Shown here: in pieces, positions 5,446 through 6,010 of the stretch | How the letters are laid out: each line of letters opens with the position of its first letter | Numbering within the stretch: position 1 is the stretch's first letter | Assembly (NCBI GenBank): GCA_017882655.1 | Contig: JADGPB010000166.1 | Coordinates: forward strand, 1-6,010 | Direction: 5' to 3' | Source: Propionibacteriales bacterium | Lineage (GTDB): Bacteria > Actinomycetota > Actinomycetes > Propionibacteriales > Propionibacteriaceae | DNA: 6,010 nt | Position numbers and translations under genes: made by a program | Notes under the pieces: generated by a model | Told to the model about the DNA's origin: nothing | Seen by the model: the letters and a program-made list of their open reading frames with translations, nothing else | The model's database searches: none

Positions 5446-5452
5446 TCCTCCC

Positions 5453-6010
5453 ATGCGCCCACCACGGATCCTGCTGGCACTGCTGGCCACTTTTGCCCTT
5501 GTCGTCGGGTTCATGCCGACAGCCCGTGCGGACGACACCACAGCGACGTACATCGTCGAGCTCAAGGCCGGTGTGTCCGCCCAAGCGGTGATCCCGACTC
5601 TGCTCGGCAGCGACGCGAAGATCCTGGACAAGGCCATCTCCGGAGGCATCGCCACCCTCACGGCGTCCCAGGCGAAGGCACTCGAGTCGAATCCGAACGT
5701 GAAGTCGGTCCGCCAGGACACGCAGGTCTCCACCAGCGCAACCCGGACCGTCAAGGCCAAGGCCTCGACGGGTACGGTCAGCGCCTCGGCGGTTCAGACG
5801 AGCGCACCGTGGGACCTCGACATCCTCGACGGCGGGAACGCGACGCTGGACGGCAGTTACACCGCGGCCAACGACGGAAACGGCGTGACCGTGTACGTGG
5901 TCGACACCGGCGTGTACCGGGCGAGCGCCCAGTTCGCCAACATCACCGTTGCGGCGGGCTACAACTTCGTCACCACCGACACTCCTATCCGTCCCGCGTC
6001 GGACACGTCC
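5453..6010 (+). CDS. Secreted S8 (subtilisin-family) serine protease, N-terminal part
   Basis: The frame is open for 186 codons to the window edge. Residues 1-26 form a Sec signal peptide: basic MRPPR, a hydrophobic core ILLALLATFALVVGF, and an ARA cleavage site before DD. Residues about 30-93 look like an I9-type inhibitor propeptide, with TYIVELKAG at 32-40, GGIATLTASQAKALESNPNV at 64-83 and KSVRQDTQV at 84-92. A Thr/Ala/Ser-rich linker (about 93-118) leads to PWDLDILD (119-126), matching the start of mature subtilases. VTVYVVDTGV at 145-154 holds the catalytic Asp151 in D-T-G. The catalytic His and Ser lie beyond the window. It is probably exported as a zymogen and matured by removal of the propeptide. 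The ATG is supported by a good ribosome binding site and the signal peptide. It is divergent from galE, so no operon link is implied. Confidence 0.92.
   Translation, partial: MRPPRILLALLATFALVVGFMPTARADDTTATYIVELKAGVSAQAVIPTLLGSDAKILDKAISGGIATLTASQAKALESNPNVKSVRQDTQVSTSATRTVKAKASTGTVSASAVQTSAPWDLDILDGGNATLDGSYTAANDGNGVTVYVVDTGVYRASAQFANITVAAGYNFVTTDTPIRPASDTS

Noticed and set aside
5275..5760. A 161-codon minus-strand open frame overlapping the protease
   Set aside because: The plus strand here has a signal peptide, propeptide and D-T-G motif with a good ribosome binding site. The antisense frame shows no family features.

Overview
The window is high-GC DNA with dense genes, GTG starts, TANNNT-type -10 boxes placed close to start codons, and an RmlC-RmlD fusion of a kind I know from Corynebacterium. 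All of this points to an actinobacterium. The style of the small hypothetical protein, the subtilase and the edge gene would suit Nocardioidaceae (for example Aeromicrobium or Nocardioides), but that rank is a guess from memory.

Layout. The left edge (1-138, minus strand) holds the N-terminus of a winged-helix-like protein resembling AbiEi antitoxins and their relatives. Bases 139-342 are non-coding and contain a long imperfect inverted repeat (255-336) just behind rmlCD. The core is a complete dTDP-L-rhamnose set. rmlB (1720-2718) and the fused rmlCD (343-1716) form a two-gene minus-strand operon with a 3-nt gap. rmlA (2779-3648) is transcribed divergently from a 60-bp region in which the two candidate -10 boxes overlap. 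Directly after the rmlA stop are three tandem 22-bp repeats (3649-3714). Next, on the minus strand, come a 136-residue conserved hypothetical protein (3717-4127) and a galE-type UDP-glucose 4-epimerase (4221-5216). A degenerate version of the same repeat starts directly after the galE stop. Bases 5217-5452 are the leader between galE and a divergent, secreted subtilisin-family protease (5453 to beyond the right edge).

How the genes work together. RmlA makes dTDP-glucose, RmlB converts it to the 4-keto-6-deoxy sugar, and the RmlC and RmlD halves of the fusion epimerise and reduce it to dTDP-L-rhamnose. GalE supplies UDP-galactose. Both products feed cell-wall or surface polysaccharide synthesis. 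The roles of the small protein and the protease in this context are unknown.

Most of the window is ordinary nucleotide-sugar metabolism. The least expected features are the 22-bp repeat family placed sense-strand immediately after two unrelated stop codons, the large stem-loop behind rmlCD, and the probably leaderless starts of rmlB and galE.
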